Of a DNA stretch of 11,474 bases, positions 1 to 6,659 are shown piece after piece. The translations under genes and the position numbers were made by a program. Position 1 is the first letter of the stretch, and every line of letters starts with the position of its first letter. The stretch lies in contig RCSS01000940.1 of NCBI GenBank assembly GCA_004000155.1, forward strand, positions 1-11,474. Direction: 5' to 3'. The stretch comes from Tubulinosema ratisbonensis. Taxonomy: Eukaryota; Microsporidia; Tubulinosematidae. The notes beneath the pieces are model-generated. The model saw nothing but the letters and a program-made list of their open reading frames with translations, was not told the DNA's origin and did not search any database.

Positions 1-210
1 ATCAGAGAAAAATTCCAAATCAAGAAATATAACAAAAAACATTAAAGCAAGAATTTTAGAATAAAGACCTGTTCAAAATCTTTGTTTTTTCAAAAAATAA
101 GCATATTTGCTAAAGAAAGAGATAAAAAGATTTGTTGCCTTAAAAGATAAAATTATCTATGAGATAAATTAATTTCTAAAAATTTAGAAATAAAAAATTA
201 AAATTTATTT
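1..210. other. Intergenic 3' flank with small hairpin
   Basis: A+T-rich sequence downstream of the minus-strand gene that stops at 211. A short inverted repeat at about 172-191 (ATTTCTAA ... TTAGAAAT) could form a hairpin in that gene's 3' UTR. At the left edge two open stretches run off the window: plus strand 1-45, ending in TAA with a Lys-rich 14-residue tail, and minus strand from an ATG at 42 with a hydrophobic start. Neither can be supported as a gene from so few codons. Confidence 0.35.
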
Positions 211-951
211 TCATCCTCGACCAAAAACACAAAATCCTATAAAGCAATCCTCATATTCTTTTAACTCTCTACAAACATTATCAGATGAAAACCACTTCTC
301 CTTAAAATACAACCAATCATAAACCTTATTAGGCTTATAAACAAACACAGAACAAAGAAAATAATTCAAAAAAACTGTGTTTTTCTCATCCAAAAAATTT
401 ACATCTTTCAAAAAAATAGGATTTTTAAAAATTATGATAAAATTTGCCATCAAAATATTTTTATCTTTCAATTCGGTGGTAATATTTGTTTTAAAAAATA
501 TTTGTGTGAAAGGTGTTGCGTACATTTGGTTGGATTTTTCTGTAAGGAATAATTGTGAAGCTATGTGGGATACTTTGGTTAGTGGTGAATTGAATTCTAA
601 CCCTTCTTTTTTACATAAAGTGTAACAAAGTGATTTTAATAAAATACTAGGACCACTCTCTGTTTGTAATGGGGTATACGAAGTGTTATCTAAAATTTCT
701 TTGATAAAAGAAGGGTCATTTAAGAGATCACATTCTTTTTTTGAGTATGCTAAACATTTTTTTACAAGCGAAATTGTATTTTTTAAATATAAATCAAATA
801 TGTTTTGGGTTATTGGCACTCCATCCACAAATTTTAATGGAAAAATGAATGCGTTATTGTTGTCTATGTTTCTTTTTCTTTTTTTGAGATAGTAGATATA
901 TGATATGATGAGTATGGATATGGAGGCTATAAGTGTGATTTTCAGGTACAT
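211..951 (-). CDS. Single-pass membrane protein of unknown function, paralogue of 1401-2096
   Basis: The 246-residue product is not a family I recognise. Residues 5-22 are a hydrophobic membrane segment followed at once by a basic cluster (KKRKR, 23-27), which by the positive-inside rule would place the C-terminal part in the cytosol. The rest is soluble, with several Cys and no known catalytic motif. Residues about 169-205 (FIIIF, PFLK-like, then an LNYF stretch) align with residues about 159-200 of the divergent neighbour at 1401-2096, and both share the N-terminal anchor, so I infer distant paralogy. The first ATG is used because the membrane segment begins directly after it. A motif AC(A)C-T-CTCCTT lies about 31 nt upstream. 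Codon use is A/T-ending like the other genes here. It could equally be a spore or host-interface membrane protein; no evidence decides this. Confidence 0.75.
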   Translation of the reverse strand: MYLKITLIASISILIISYIYYLKKRKRNIDNNNAFIFPLKFVDGVPITQNIFDLYLKNTISLVKKCLAYSKKECDLLNDPSFIKEILDNTSYTPLQTESGPSILLKSLCYTLCKKEGLEFNSPLTKVSHIASQLFLTEKSNQMYATPFTQIFFKTNITTELKDKNILMANFIIIFKNPIFLKDVNFLDEKNTVFLNYFLCSVFVYKPNKVYDWLYFKEKWFSSDNVCRELKEYEDCFIGFCVFGRG

Positions 952-982
952 AGTGGTATTATATATTTCCTTAAAAGGAAAA

Positions 983-993
983 AAGGAGAGTGT
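983..993 (-). promoter_or_regulatory. Candidate promoter motif ACACTCTCCTT
   Basis: On the minus strand this reads ACACTCTCCTT, 31 nt before the ATG of the gene ending at 211. It matches 10 of 11 positions of the motif at 1362-1372, which lies at nearly the same distance from the ATG of the divergent paralogue. Such an island of C in almost pure A+T sequence is the sort of signal seen upstream of microsporidian genes. Its function is inferred. Confidence 0.4.
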
Positions 994-1361
994 AAATTAG
1001 CCAATTAAAATGTGTTTTAAAAAACAATTTTTTAATATTTTATTTATTTTTTAAAATAAAAATTTTCATGTTATTTTGTAAATTCATTTTAATTTATTTT
1101 CAAAATAATATTTTTTATTTAATTATAAAAATATTTTAATTTATTTTTTAAATTCATTTTAAGTAATTTTTAAATTTTTTTTAATTATTTTTAAATTTAC
1201 TGAAAATTAAATAAGTTTTGAATTTTTCTTATGTTTTATAATTTTTAAAAAAATTTTTTATAATAAATTATTCTAATTTATATTACTTATTTTTTAAATA
1301 CTAAAAGTTAATTTTTTCAATAAATATCATTTTTAATTAATTTTTAATGAACCAATAAAAC

Positions 1362-1372
1362 ACACACTCCTT
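1362..1372 (+). promoter_or_regulatory. Candidate promoter motif ACACACTCCTT
   Basis: ACACACTCCTT lies 28 nt before the ATG at 1401 and is the counterpart of the motif in front of the divergent paralogue. An ACCAAT element lies just upstream at 1351-1356. The assignment rests on shared sequence and spacing only. Confidence 0.4.
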
Positions 1373-1400
1373 AATTTATAAACAAATTTCTATTCACTTT

Positions 1401-2096
1401 ATGCTACTAGAAATATTAACAGTAACACTAAGCTTACTAATTTGCTTTTTTTTATTTTTCATTTACCTTTTAAAAACAAAACTATATATTCAAAATAATA
1501 ACACAGTTTATGAAAATGACAAAATAATAGAACATAACACTTTAAACAAACTAGCTAACCAATTAAAAGAGTTAATAAAAGAAGTTACCATAAACAATAC
1601 AGAAATAAATACTAAATTTTTAGTGAATATGATGGTAAAAAAAGGGTATTTTCATTGTTTATGCATTGAGTCATTTCAGTTTATGCTGTTTGAACTGATG
1701 AACACGAAAAATACTGACGTGCTTGTTAGTCTTTTTGTCAGAGGAGTGAATGATACATCAAGCATAATTGTTAAAATGCCACCTGAATTGATATACCAAC
1801 AAGACATACAGCATTCTTTAGACACTTACTTAACAAATGAGCACATAAACTTTAGTAACCATGGCTTATCAAGTATGTTCCTCATTCTGTTTATGCAAAA
1901 CACTCCTTTTTTAAAAGAAATAAACTTAGAAAAAGAAGAAAATTTAGTTATCAAAAAATATAATTTATTTAATTATTTTTTTTATAAAATTTGTTTATTT
2001 AAAAACGAAGAATATTTATTTTTAAAGTTGCATGAACTAGAAGGAAAAGAGGATTACAAAGTGGCATTTGTCATTTACAATAAATTTACAAATTAA
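1401..2096 (+). CDS. Single-pass membrane protein of unknown function, paralogue of 211-951
   Basis: The 231-residue product starts with a strongly hydrophobic segment (residues 2-24) followed by Lys (LLKTK), then an Asn/Glu/Lys-rich soluble region with no recognised motif. Residues about 159-200 (FLILF, TPFLKEINLEKEENL, LFNYFF) align with residues 169-205 of the protein encoded divergently at 211-951. With the common N-terminal anchor this suggests an old duplication. The ATG at 1401 immediately precedes the membrane segment. The gene ends 25 nt from the 3' end of the oppositely oriented snoRNA pair, so the two transcription units converge. A long T run directly follows the stop. The predicted orientation leaves the bulk either cytosolic or lumenal; the sequence does not settle it. 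Confidence 0.75.
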   Translation: MLLEILTVTLSLLICFFLFFIYLLKTKLYIQNNNTVYENDKIIEHNTLNKLANQLKELIKEVTINNTEINTKFLVNMMVKKGYFHCLCIESFQFMLFELMNTKNTDVLVSLFVRGVNDTSSIIVKMPPELIYQQDIQHSLDTYLTNEHINFSNHGLSSMFLILFMQNTPFLKEINLEKEENLVIKKYNLFNYFFYKICLFKNEEYLFLKLHELEGKEDYKVAFVIYNKFTN

Positions 2097-2120
2097 ATTT
2101 TTTTTTTATTTTTAAAATTG

Positions 2121-2180
2121 TGCATCAGATAAAAGATATCATCATGGTCAGACGACCGTCGTGATTTTATCATCATATGC
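2121..2180 (-). ncRNA. Box C/D snoRNA (downstream member), possible SSU 790-loop guide
   Basis: All four boxes are seen on the minus strand: C ATGATGA (2170-2176), D' CTGA (2148-2151), C' ATGATGA (2139-2145), D CTGA (2125-2128). The ends GCAT (2177-2180) and ATGC (2122-2125) pair as a 4-bp terminal stem. D' and C' are 2 nt apart. An 18-nt guide lies between C and D', and only 10 nt lie between C' and D. The guide contains ACGACGGT, complementary to ACCGUCGU, which I recall as part of the conserved 790-loop sequence of eukaryotic SSU rRNA. The D'+5 rule would then select the first C of ACC, as for yeast snR79. Only 8 nt match, beginning four positions from D', so the target is tentative; the box structure is not. 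In the nucleolus such an RNA with fibrillarin would direct 2'-O-methylation. The TTTT at 2114-2117 (minus) could end the transcript. Confidence 0.8.
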
Positions 2181-2189
2181 TTTTTATAA

Positions 2190-2254
2190 AGGAATCAGAT
2201 GTAAAGTGTAATCACTGGTCATTTGGTAATTCCAGTTTTAATCATCATATTCCT
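2190..2254 (-). ncRNA. Box C/D snoRNA (upstream member), SSU 530-loop guide, snR77-like
   Basis: On the minus strand this has C box ATGATGA (2242-2248), D box CTGA (2195-2198), a 6-bp terminal stem AGGAAT/ATTCCT (2249-2254 with 2190-2195), a D'-like ATGA (2219-2222) and, 3 nt on, a C'-like GTGATTA (2209-2215). The guide upstream of D' contains CTGGAATTACC, an 11-nt perfect complement of GGUAAUUCCAG, the universal 530-loop segment of SSU rRNA. The nucleotide 5 positions before D' is the A that pairs with the U of GGU. This is the position I know as yeast 18S Um578, guided by snR77 (SNORD65 in human). The C'-D interval is only 10 nt, so probably not a second guide. It is followed after a 9-nt spacer by the second snoRNA, suggesting one dicistronic precursor. 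Confidence 0.85.
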
Positions 2255-2255
2255 A

Positions 2256-2280
2256 GGGGTTCAGTTTTTATTTATTTATA
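2256..2280 (-). promoter_or_regulatory. Candidate snoRNA promoter: TATAAATA and ACCCC
   Basis: Upstream of the first snoRNA on the minus strand are TATAAATA (2273-2280), about 20-26 nt before the predicted 5' end at 2254, and ACCCC (2256-2260), 2 nt before it. The C run resembles those directly before the ATGs at 2513 and 3840, which suggests that protein and snoRNA genes share an initiator-type signal. I infer transcription start near 2254-2258; the polymerase is not established. Confidence 0.45.
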
Positions 2281-2373
2281 TATTTAAAGGGTTATAGTAA
2301 AAAATGTTTTTATTTTTTTTTAAACTTAAAAAATAATATTATAATCCTTTAATTTATTTGATATTTTTTTTAC

Positions 2374-2490
2374 ATTATTTACTTTTAAATAAATTATTTT
2401 TTATATTATTTATTTTTAATTAAATTTATTTTTTGCATTGTTTATTTTTATTTAAATTTATTTTTTAAATTATTTTTATTTAATATTTTA
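2374..2490 (+). repeat. Tandem repeat, three units of 31-32 bp plus a partial fourth
   Basis: Units lie at 2374-2404, 2405-2436, 2437-2468 and partial 2469-2490. Units two and three match at 28 of 32 positions (both have TTTATTTTTA, then TTAAATTTATTTTTT nearly intact); unit one is slightly more divergent. The array sits between the snoRNA promoter and the uL13 start and ends about 20 bp before the uL13 CCC signal. It may be plain A+T minisatellite drift or may provide promoter spacing. Confidence 0.55.
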
Positions 2491-2509
2491 AAAAAATTAA
2501 AAAATTTTA

Positions 2510-2512
2510 CCC
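2510..2512 (+). promoter_or_regulatory. CCC start signal of the uL13 gene
   Basis: CCC directly abuts the ATG at 2513, within about 150 bp that otherwise contain almost no C. This is the CCC-type motif reported immediately upstream of microsporidian start codons. It supports the chosen start and implies a 5' UTR of almost no length. Confidence 0.6.
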
Positions 2513-3112
2513 ATGCACCCTGAAGAAATAATCATTGATGGTACAAACCATATTGCTGGAAGATTAGGCTCAGTTATAGCTAAGAAATTATTAGAAGGAA
2601 AGAAGGTTACAGTCTTGTGTGCTGAAGCTATNAAACTTACAGGACCAATTCACAGAAGAAAGCTTTCTTACAAGTATTTNCTTGACAAAAGATGCATTGT
2701 AAATCCAAGAAAAGGACCTTTCCACTACAATCAACCATCTAAGTATTTTATGAGAATCACTAAAAAAGGAATGTTACCTCATAAAATCAAGAGAGGAAAC
2801 AATGCTTTTAAAAATTTGACNGTTTTTGATGGTTTTCCTGAAGAATTTGTGGATAAAGAAATAAGTGTCTGTCCTGAAGCATTATTGGAATATAAGGCTA
2901 ATCCTATTAGAAAGAGTTCTACTTTAGGAGAGTTACTTTCTTGTTTTGGATGGAAATATGCTGATATTACAGAAAAATTGAAGAATAAGGTTCTTGGAGT
3001 AATACAAAGTAATAATAAGAAAGTAGAAGAAAGAAATAAAAGAGTAGAAGAATTCATGCAAACAAAAGAATTTCAAAAATTATTTACCAAAGAATTAGAA
3101 AATTATGAATAA
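2513..3112 (+). CDS. RPL13A: 60S ribosomal protein uL13 (RPL13A / Rpl16)
   Basis: The 199-residue product matches eukaryotic uL13 along its length, which is also typical (about 200). Visible landmarks are the N-terminal [20 protein letters not shown] (residues 8-27), the [12 protein letters not shown] block (68-79), the RGNNAF and VFDGFPE region (94-110), and [16 protein letters not shown] (137-152), the last being the family signature TLGxLxxxxGWKY. The charged C-terminal helix is eukaryote-specific. uL13 is a structural protein of the large subunit, assembled in the nucleolus. The ATG is fixed by homology and by the CCC directly before it. Three ambiguous bases (2632, 2680, 2821) all fall at third codon positions (ATN, TTN, ACN; the last is Thr whatever the base). 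The TAA is followed by repeated AATAAAT, a possible poly(A) signal overlapping the stop. No intron is needed. Confidence 0.96.
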   Translation: MHPEEIIIDGTNHIAGRLGSVIAKKLLEGKKVTVLCAEAXKLTGPIHRRKLSYKYXLDKRCIVNPRKGPFHYNQPSKYFMRITKKGMLPHKIKRGNNAFKNLXVFDGFPEEFVDKEISVCPEALLEYKANPIRKSSTLGELLSCFGWKYADITEKLKNKVLGVIQSNNKKVEERNKRVEEFMQTKEFQKLFTKELENYE

Positions 3113-3309
3113 ATAAATAATTTTTTATTTATAATTTATTTTAAATCTATTTTTTTATTAAATAATAAATTATTTTTATTAAAATGTTAAATAATTTTAT
3201 TTATTTTATTTATTTGTTTTTTTCTTAATAATAGATTTAAATAAAAACTATCTTTGACATAATAAAAAAAGAAATATTATCAAAAATTAACATTAATGCA
3301 AAATATAAT

Positions 3310-3430
3310 AATAATCTTTAAAAAAATTTAATTTAGCAAAATATATTTTTAATCTTTAAATTGTGATGTAATTTACTCATTTATCATAAAAAATTTTATT
3401 TTTCTAAATTAAATATTTTTAAAGATTATT
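3310..3430. repeat. Inverted repeat, 27-bp arms, 67-nt loop
   Basis: The left arm 3310-3336 (begins AATAATCTTTAAA) and the right arm 3404-3430 (ends TTTAAAGATTATT) are reverse complements at 26 of 27 positions, with one further pair possible at 3309/3431. The loop contains GTGATGTAATTTACTC. No target-site duplication or transposase is visible, so it may be a MITE-like remnant, a chance structure in low-complexity sequence, or a transcribed hairpin. Confidence 0.5.
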
Positions 3431-3835
3431 AAAAATAAAAATATTATTAAATTAAATTAAAATCTATTTTTGTTTAATTGTTTAATAAAAAAGATTTATG
3501 TGAAAATTTTTGGATATTTAAAAAATCTTTTTTTAATTAAATTTTTTATAAAAAGAGAACAATTCTAAAAATATAAAAAATTATTTAAAATTGATAAAAT
3601 ATTTTTTAAAAGGATAAATTACTTTTAATAAATTGATCAAATTAATAAAAAATAAATTAAATAAATAAATTTACTATTTTAATACTCGAATCTAAAAGAA
3701 GGAAATGCTATTTCTTAAATTGTAAAATTGATTTTAATTTGTTAAATTGGGAATAAAATTTTATAATTTAGGAAAATAATTTTTGAAAAAGAAAAAATCT
3801 ATCAAAAAAAAATATTTAAGAAAATTTTAAAGAAA

Positions 3836-3839
3836 CCCC
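3836..3839 (+). promoter_or_regulatory. CCCC start signal of the kinase gene
   Basis: ACCCC directly precedes the ATG at 3840, matching the arrangement at uL13. It supports this ATG as the start and a near-leaderless mRNA. Confidence 0.55.
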
Positions 3840-4928
3840 ATGGAAAATTACGAGAAACTTTTTTCCGCTTTTGAGTTTGTTGGGTTTATCAACAAAGAAG
3901 CAATGTCAAATGTGTACAAATTACAGCACAAAAAGAGTAGAAGATATTATGTGCTAAAAGAAGTGTTCTTAGAGTTTAAGGAGGACATTTTATCAATTAT
4001 TTCTGAGAGAAGTTTAGGTAGCATGGATTTACAGCATCCCAACCTTATGGGATACATGAGTATTGTTGTTTCTACCAAGATTGAAGAAGTAAAAAAGTTT
4101 CGCTTGAAAGAAAGTAAGTCAAATGTTAACAAAGAAATTTTAAAAAATTACGGTATCAATGCAAAATATTGGAATAGGCCCAATTCAACATTAACCAATG
4201 ATTCAGTTGATAAACAAATTCAATTCTGCGCTAAATTTAATGAAAGTATTTATGATCCTAACGAAGAAATTTCAATACAAATTGACGAAGAAAATGAAAA
4301 TAATGTACGATTACAAAAAAAGAAAAGGAAACCTTCTTTCAAAATAGCAAAAACATGTGAAAATTACATCTTAAGACACGACCTTGGTACAAAATTTTAC
4401 CATTACTTGATTACCCGTTGGTGTAATTTTACTTTAAATGACTTTATTTGCGCAAGAAATGAGTATTTGTTCAATAACCATGAAATTAAAGATGAACTTT
4501 TAAATGAAATGGTAAAAGAATCTTTGATTGGTAAAGAAGTCAACTCTAATTTTATTAAAGAAATAATGTATGGTATTTTTCATGGTGTTGCTGCTTTACA
4601 TTCATGTAAAATAATTCATGGTGACGTTGTCTCAAAAAATATTTTTTTTATTGAAAATTTTGTACCTAAATTAGGTGATTACAGTGATTCATTTTTTGGA
4701 GATTTTCCTTGTGAAAGAAAGGATATAAAAATGTTAGGAGAGCTTTATTTGGAAATGCTTGTTCCTTTCCTTACGGTAAATGAGAAATTTCATTTTTTTG
4801 AAGATGTTTTAAAAAATAAGTTTCCTTCTTTTTTTGATGAGAAATTCCCTAAGGAAAAGAAAATAATTCAAGAATGTTTCTTAGCTAATAAGAGAATTCA
4901 TGATATTCTTTTATTATTTAATAATTAA
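3840..4928 (+). CDS. Divergent protein kinase (eukaryotic-type fold) with large insert
   Basis: In 362 residues the kinase landmarks are in order. The Gly-loop is degenerate (residues 15-27, one Gly left, ending VYK). The beta-3 lysine is K40 (YVLKE) and the likely alpha-C Glu is E56, ten residues before HPNL (66-69). The hinge is near 187-202. The catalytic loop is HGDVVSKN (260-267), with Asp262 and Asn267 kept but the HRD Arg replaced by Gly. The metal-binding Asp is D280 in GDYS (DFG changed to DYS), then the DIKMLGELYLEML helix (295-307). Residues about 87-180 form an acidic insert with a basic KKKRK (160-164) between the beta-4 and beta-5 positions, where eIF2-alpha kinases also carry inserts; that link is weak. 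No APE motif is evident. Catalytic Lys, Asp, Asn and Asp remain, so it may be active. Substrate unknown. The start is supported by the CCCC before it. Confidence 0.85.
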   Translation: MENYEKLFSAFEFVGFINKEAMSNVYKLQHKKSRRYYVLKEVFLEFKEDILSIISERSLGSMDLQHPNLMGYMSIVVSTKIEEVKKFRLKESKSNVNKEILKNYGINAKYWNRPNSTLTNDSVDKQIQFCAKFNESIYDPNEEISIQIDEENENNVRLQKKKRKPSFKIAKTCENYILRHDLGTKFYHYLITRWCNFTLNDFICARNEYLFNNHEIKDELLNEMVKESLIGKEVNSNFIKEIMYGIFHGVAALHSCKIIHGDVVSKNIFFIENFVPKLGDYSDSFFGDFPCERKDIKMLGELYLEMLVPFLTVNEKFHFFEDVLKNKFPSFFDEKFPKEKKIIQECFLANKRIHDILLLFNN

Positions 4929-5500
4929 ATGTGTAATTTAAAAANATTTAGGATTTATTAATTTAATTAGTTATTAAATCTATAATTTGGTAAAAAATAA
5001 ATTATTATTTTTTAATTAAATATAAAAATATAAAAAATAATAATTTATTTTTATTACAATTTTTTTTAAAAAATACATATTATTGTAACCCTAAGATTTT
5101 TCTAGAAAAAAATCTAGATAAAAGGAATATATTAAATAAATGACTTCTTTTCTTTATGTATTCAAATAATAATAATAAAAACAAATTTAATAAAACCACA
5201 AATCAACAGATTACCACAATATTTTAATCCTTAAAATAAATTTGTATAAAATTTTATATTTATATTATTTTTTAACAGAATCTACCTAAACAGTAGCTTT
5301 ATGCTATCAAAGAAGATCTCCTTAAGAATAATTCATCTTTTAAAATCTTTTTTGATGTTTTTTTTGTTAAAAGTAAGTAAAAAATAAAAAATTATTTTTA
5401 AAATAAAATAATAAATTATTATATTTTTTTTAATATTAAAAATGAATAAAGAATCTTTTTTACAAAAAAGTCTTTTATTAAATATTTCTTATTTAAAATT

Positions 5501-5639
5501 TTATAAATCCAATAAGTTTATAATTGTATCAGTTTCATTTAAAAAACTTAAGATTTTTGCTAAACTTTTTTTAAAATCTTTACATTTTTCCTAATGAATG
5601 TTCTTTGGAGTATTGTTTTATTTCTTTTAAATGATCTAT
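5501..5639 (-). pseudogene. Possible decayed gene end, unknown family
   Basis: On the minus strand about 19 codons (IDHLKEIKQYSKEHSLGK, then ATG TAA) from about 5638 continue in another frame for 28 codons (KCKDFKKSLAKIL onward) to a TAA at 5501-5503. The frame switch lies in an A run near 5585-5590, as a one-base indel would give. Further upstream both frames are stopped. The residue mix is protein-like rather than the N/K/I/L-only translation of random A+T sequence, but no family is recognised and chance cannot be excluded. Confidence 0.22.
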
Positions 5640-6065
5640 AATTTATTTATAAGGTTTTTTTTAGGTTTATCATATTTTATAAACACAACAATATAACTTA
5701 ATTTAAGTGTAAATAAATAAGAAATTAAAGTAATTTTTTTTATATTTCTTAATTTTTTCTGTTATGACTGAACATAAAATAATTTAGAGTTGCAAATCTT
5801 TTTTACTGCTTTAAATACATGTTTATGTGAAGGTTATAGCTTAAAATAAATTTATTTGACCTTTCTCTTTTTATGACTGTTATATATAAATTTATAACAT
5901 AAAGCACATAGGTTCAAACCTCAATGATTATTTTTTTCAATTTAATTTAGTATTTAAAGAAAAAATGGATAGACTTATGTTTTTTTACGCTCAGAATAAA
6001 AACTTAATTAATCTTTTAAACAATCTTTAAAGTTTATTTACTTAAATCTCCTAATTACAGGTGCC

Positions 6066-6079
6066 TATCCTTAAGGATA
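6066..6079. repeat. Perfect 14-bp palindrome
   Basis: TATCCTTAAGGATA is a perfect palindrome and is relatively G+C-rich for this region. It could be a protein-binding site or part of a small RNA hairpin; no gene adjoins it. Confidence 0.5.
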
Positions 6080-6314
6080 TAGCAATAATATTATATTGAT
6101 GTACTGTTTTAAATTATGTTTTAATATCTTTAATTTTTATTGACTTATATAAAAAGGATACTTAATATATTTTATTAAAAACTTATTTAATCTTTGGATT
6201 CTAAGATTAAAAAATTATAAATTAAATTACTTAATAAATCTTTTGTTTATTCAATAAGACAGAAAAGAATACTTTATAATCATTAAATTTTTTTTCTTCA
6301 TTTGGTTTTATAAA

Positions 6315-6363
6315 TAATTGAAAATTAAGATTTTATAATATTTAAAATCTTAATTTTCAATTA
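6315..6363. repeat. 21-bp perfect inverted repeat with 7-nt loop
   Basis: The arms 6315-6335 (starts TAATTGAAAATTAAG) and 6343-6363 (ends CTTAATTTTCAATTA) are exact reverse complements around a TAATATT loop. The arms are not simple AT alternation, so this is well beyond the small hairpins common in such sequence. Possible roles: terminator-like or small-RNA hairpin, MITE core or cruciform. No gene borders it within 800 bp. Confidence 0.7.
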
Positions 6364-6659
6364 GTATATTGTTAAATACCACTTAAATAATTAATGTAAG
6401 TATTCAATTTATAGAAGTTACAAAGAATAAAGAAATAAATTAAATAAAAATAAAATATTTTACTGAAAAAATACCATTTTATATATTATTTATTGTAATG
6501 ATTTACCTTTTATTGTTTTATTAAATAAAAATATTTCATATAACTATTTTATCTTTCTTTTTTTGATTTGCATTTACTTAATTAGTTTTGGTGGTCTTTC
6601 TGCTCTACTTGTTTTTTTAAAATAAAAATGATTTCTTTAATGTATCCTCATTTTAAAAC

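Larger units (their letters stand above)
952..1400. promoter_or_regulatory. Shared divergent promoter region
   Basis: This 449-bp gap separates two divergently transcribed paralogues and is almost pure A+T, especially 1020-1350. No gene is visible. It contains imperfect direct repeats (for example TAAATTCATTTTAA near 1079 and 1152) and, at its two edges, similar C-rich motifs in opposite orientation (983-993 and 1362-1372). It presumably contains both promoters. Confidence 0.55.
3113..3839. other. A+T-rich intergenic region with inverted repeat
   Basis: I see no gene, tRNA or snoRNA in these 727 bp. The notable structure is the pair of 27-bp inverted arms at 3310-3336 and 3404-3430. The rest is poly-A/T-rich sequence leading to the kinase gene; its promoter lies at the right end, where C appears only in the CCCC before the ATG and in a few bases around 3685-3712. 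Confidence 0.5.

Noticed and set aside
377..625. 82-codon plus-strand frame
   Set aside because: Antisense shadow of the minus-strand membrane-protein gene; another such frame lies at 683-892.
2117..2262. Reading the G+C-rich island as a plus-strand SSU rRNA fragment because of GGTAATTCCAG
   Set aside because: The universal sequence on either side of the 530-loop segment is missing, whereas the minus strand gives complete C/D box structures.
2779..3057. 92-codon minus-strand frame
   Set aside because: Lies wholly antisense to the clearly identified uL13 gene.
5086..5096. Telomere-like AACCCTAA
   Set aside because: A single copy with no tandem repetition.
5297..5311. 14 of 15 match of CTTTATGCTATCAAA with 11046-11060
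   Set aside because: The similarity does not extend in either direction, so it is probably chance in A+T-rich DNA.
5301..5387. 28-codon hydrophobic frame from ATG 5301
   Set aside because: Too short, no C-run signal, no homology; another frame of the same stretch reads equally well.
5909..5922. tRNA B-box-like GGTTCAAACCT
   Set aside because: The flanks do not form a 5-bp T stem or an acceptor stem, and no D-arm or anticodon arm fits upstream; the AGGTTCAAACCT-like self-complementarity explains the resemblance.
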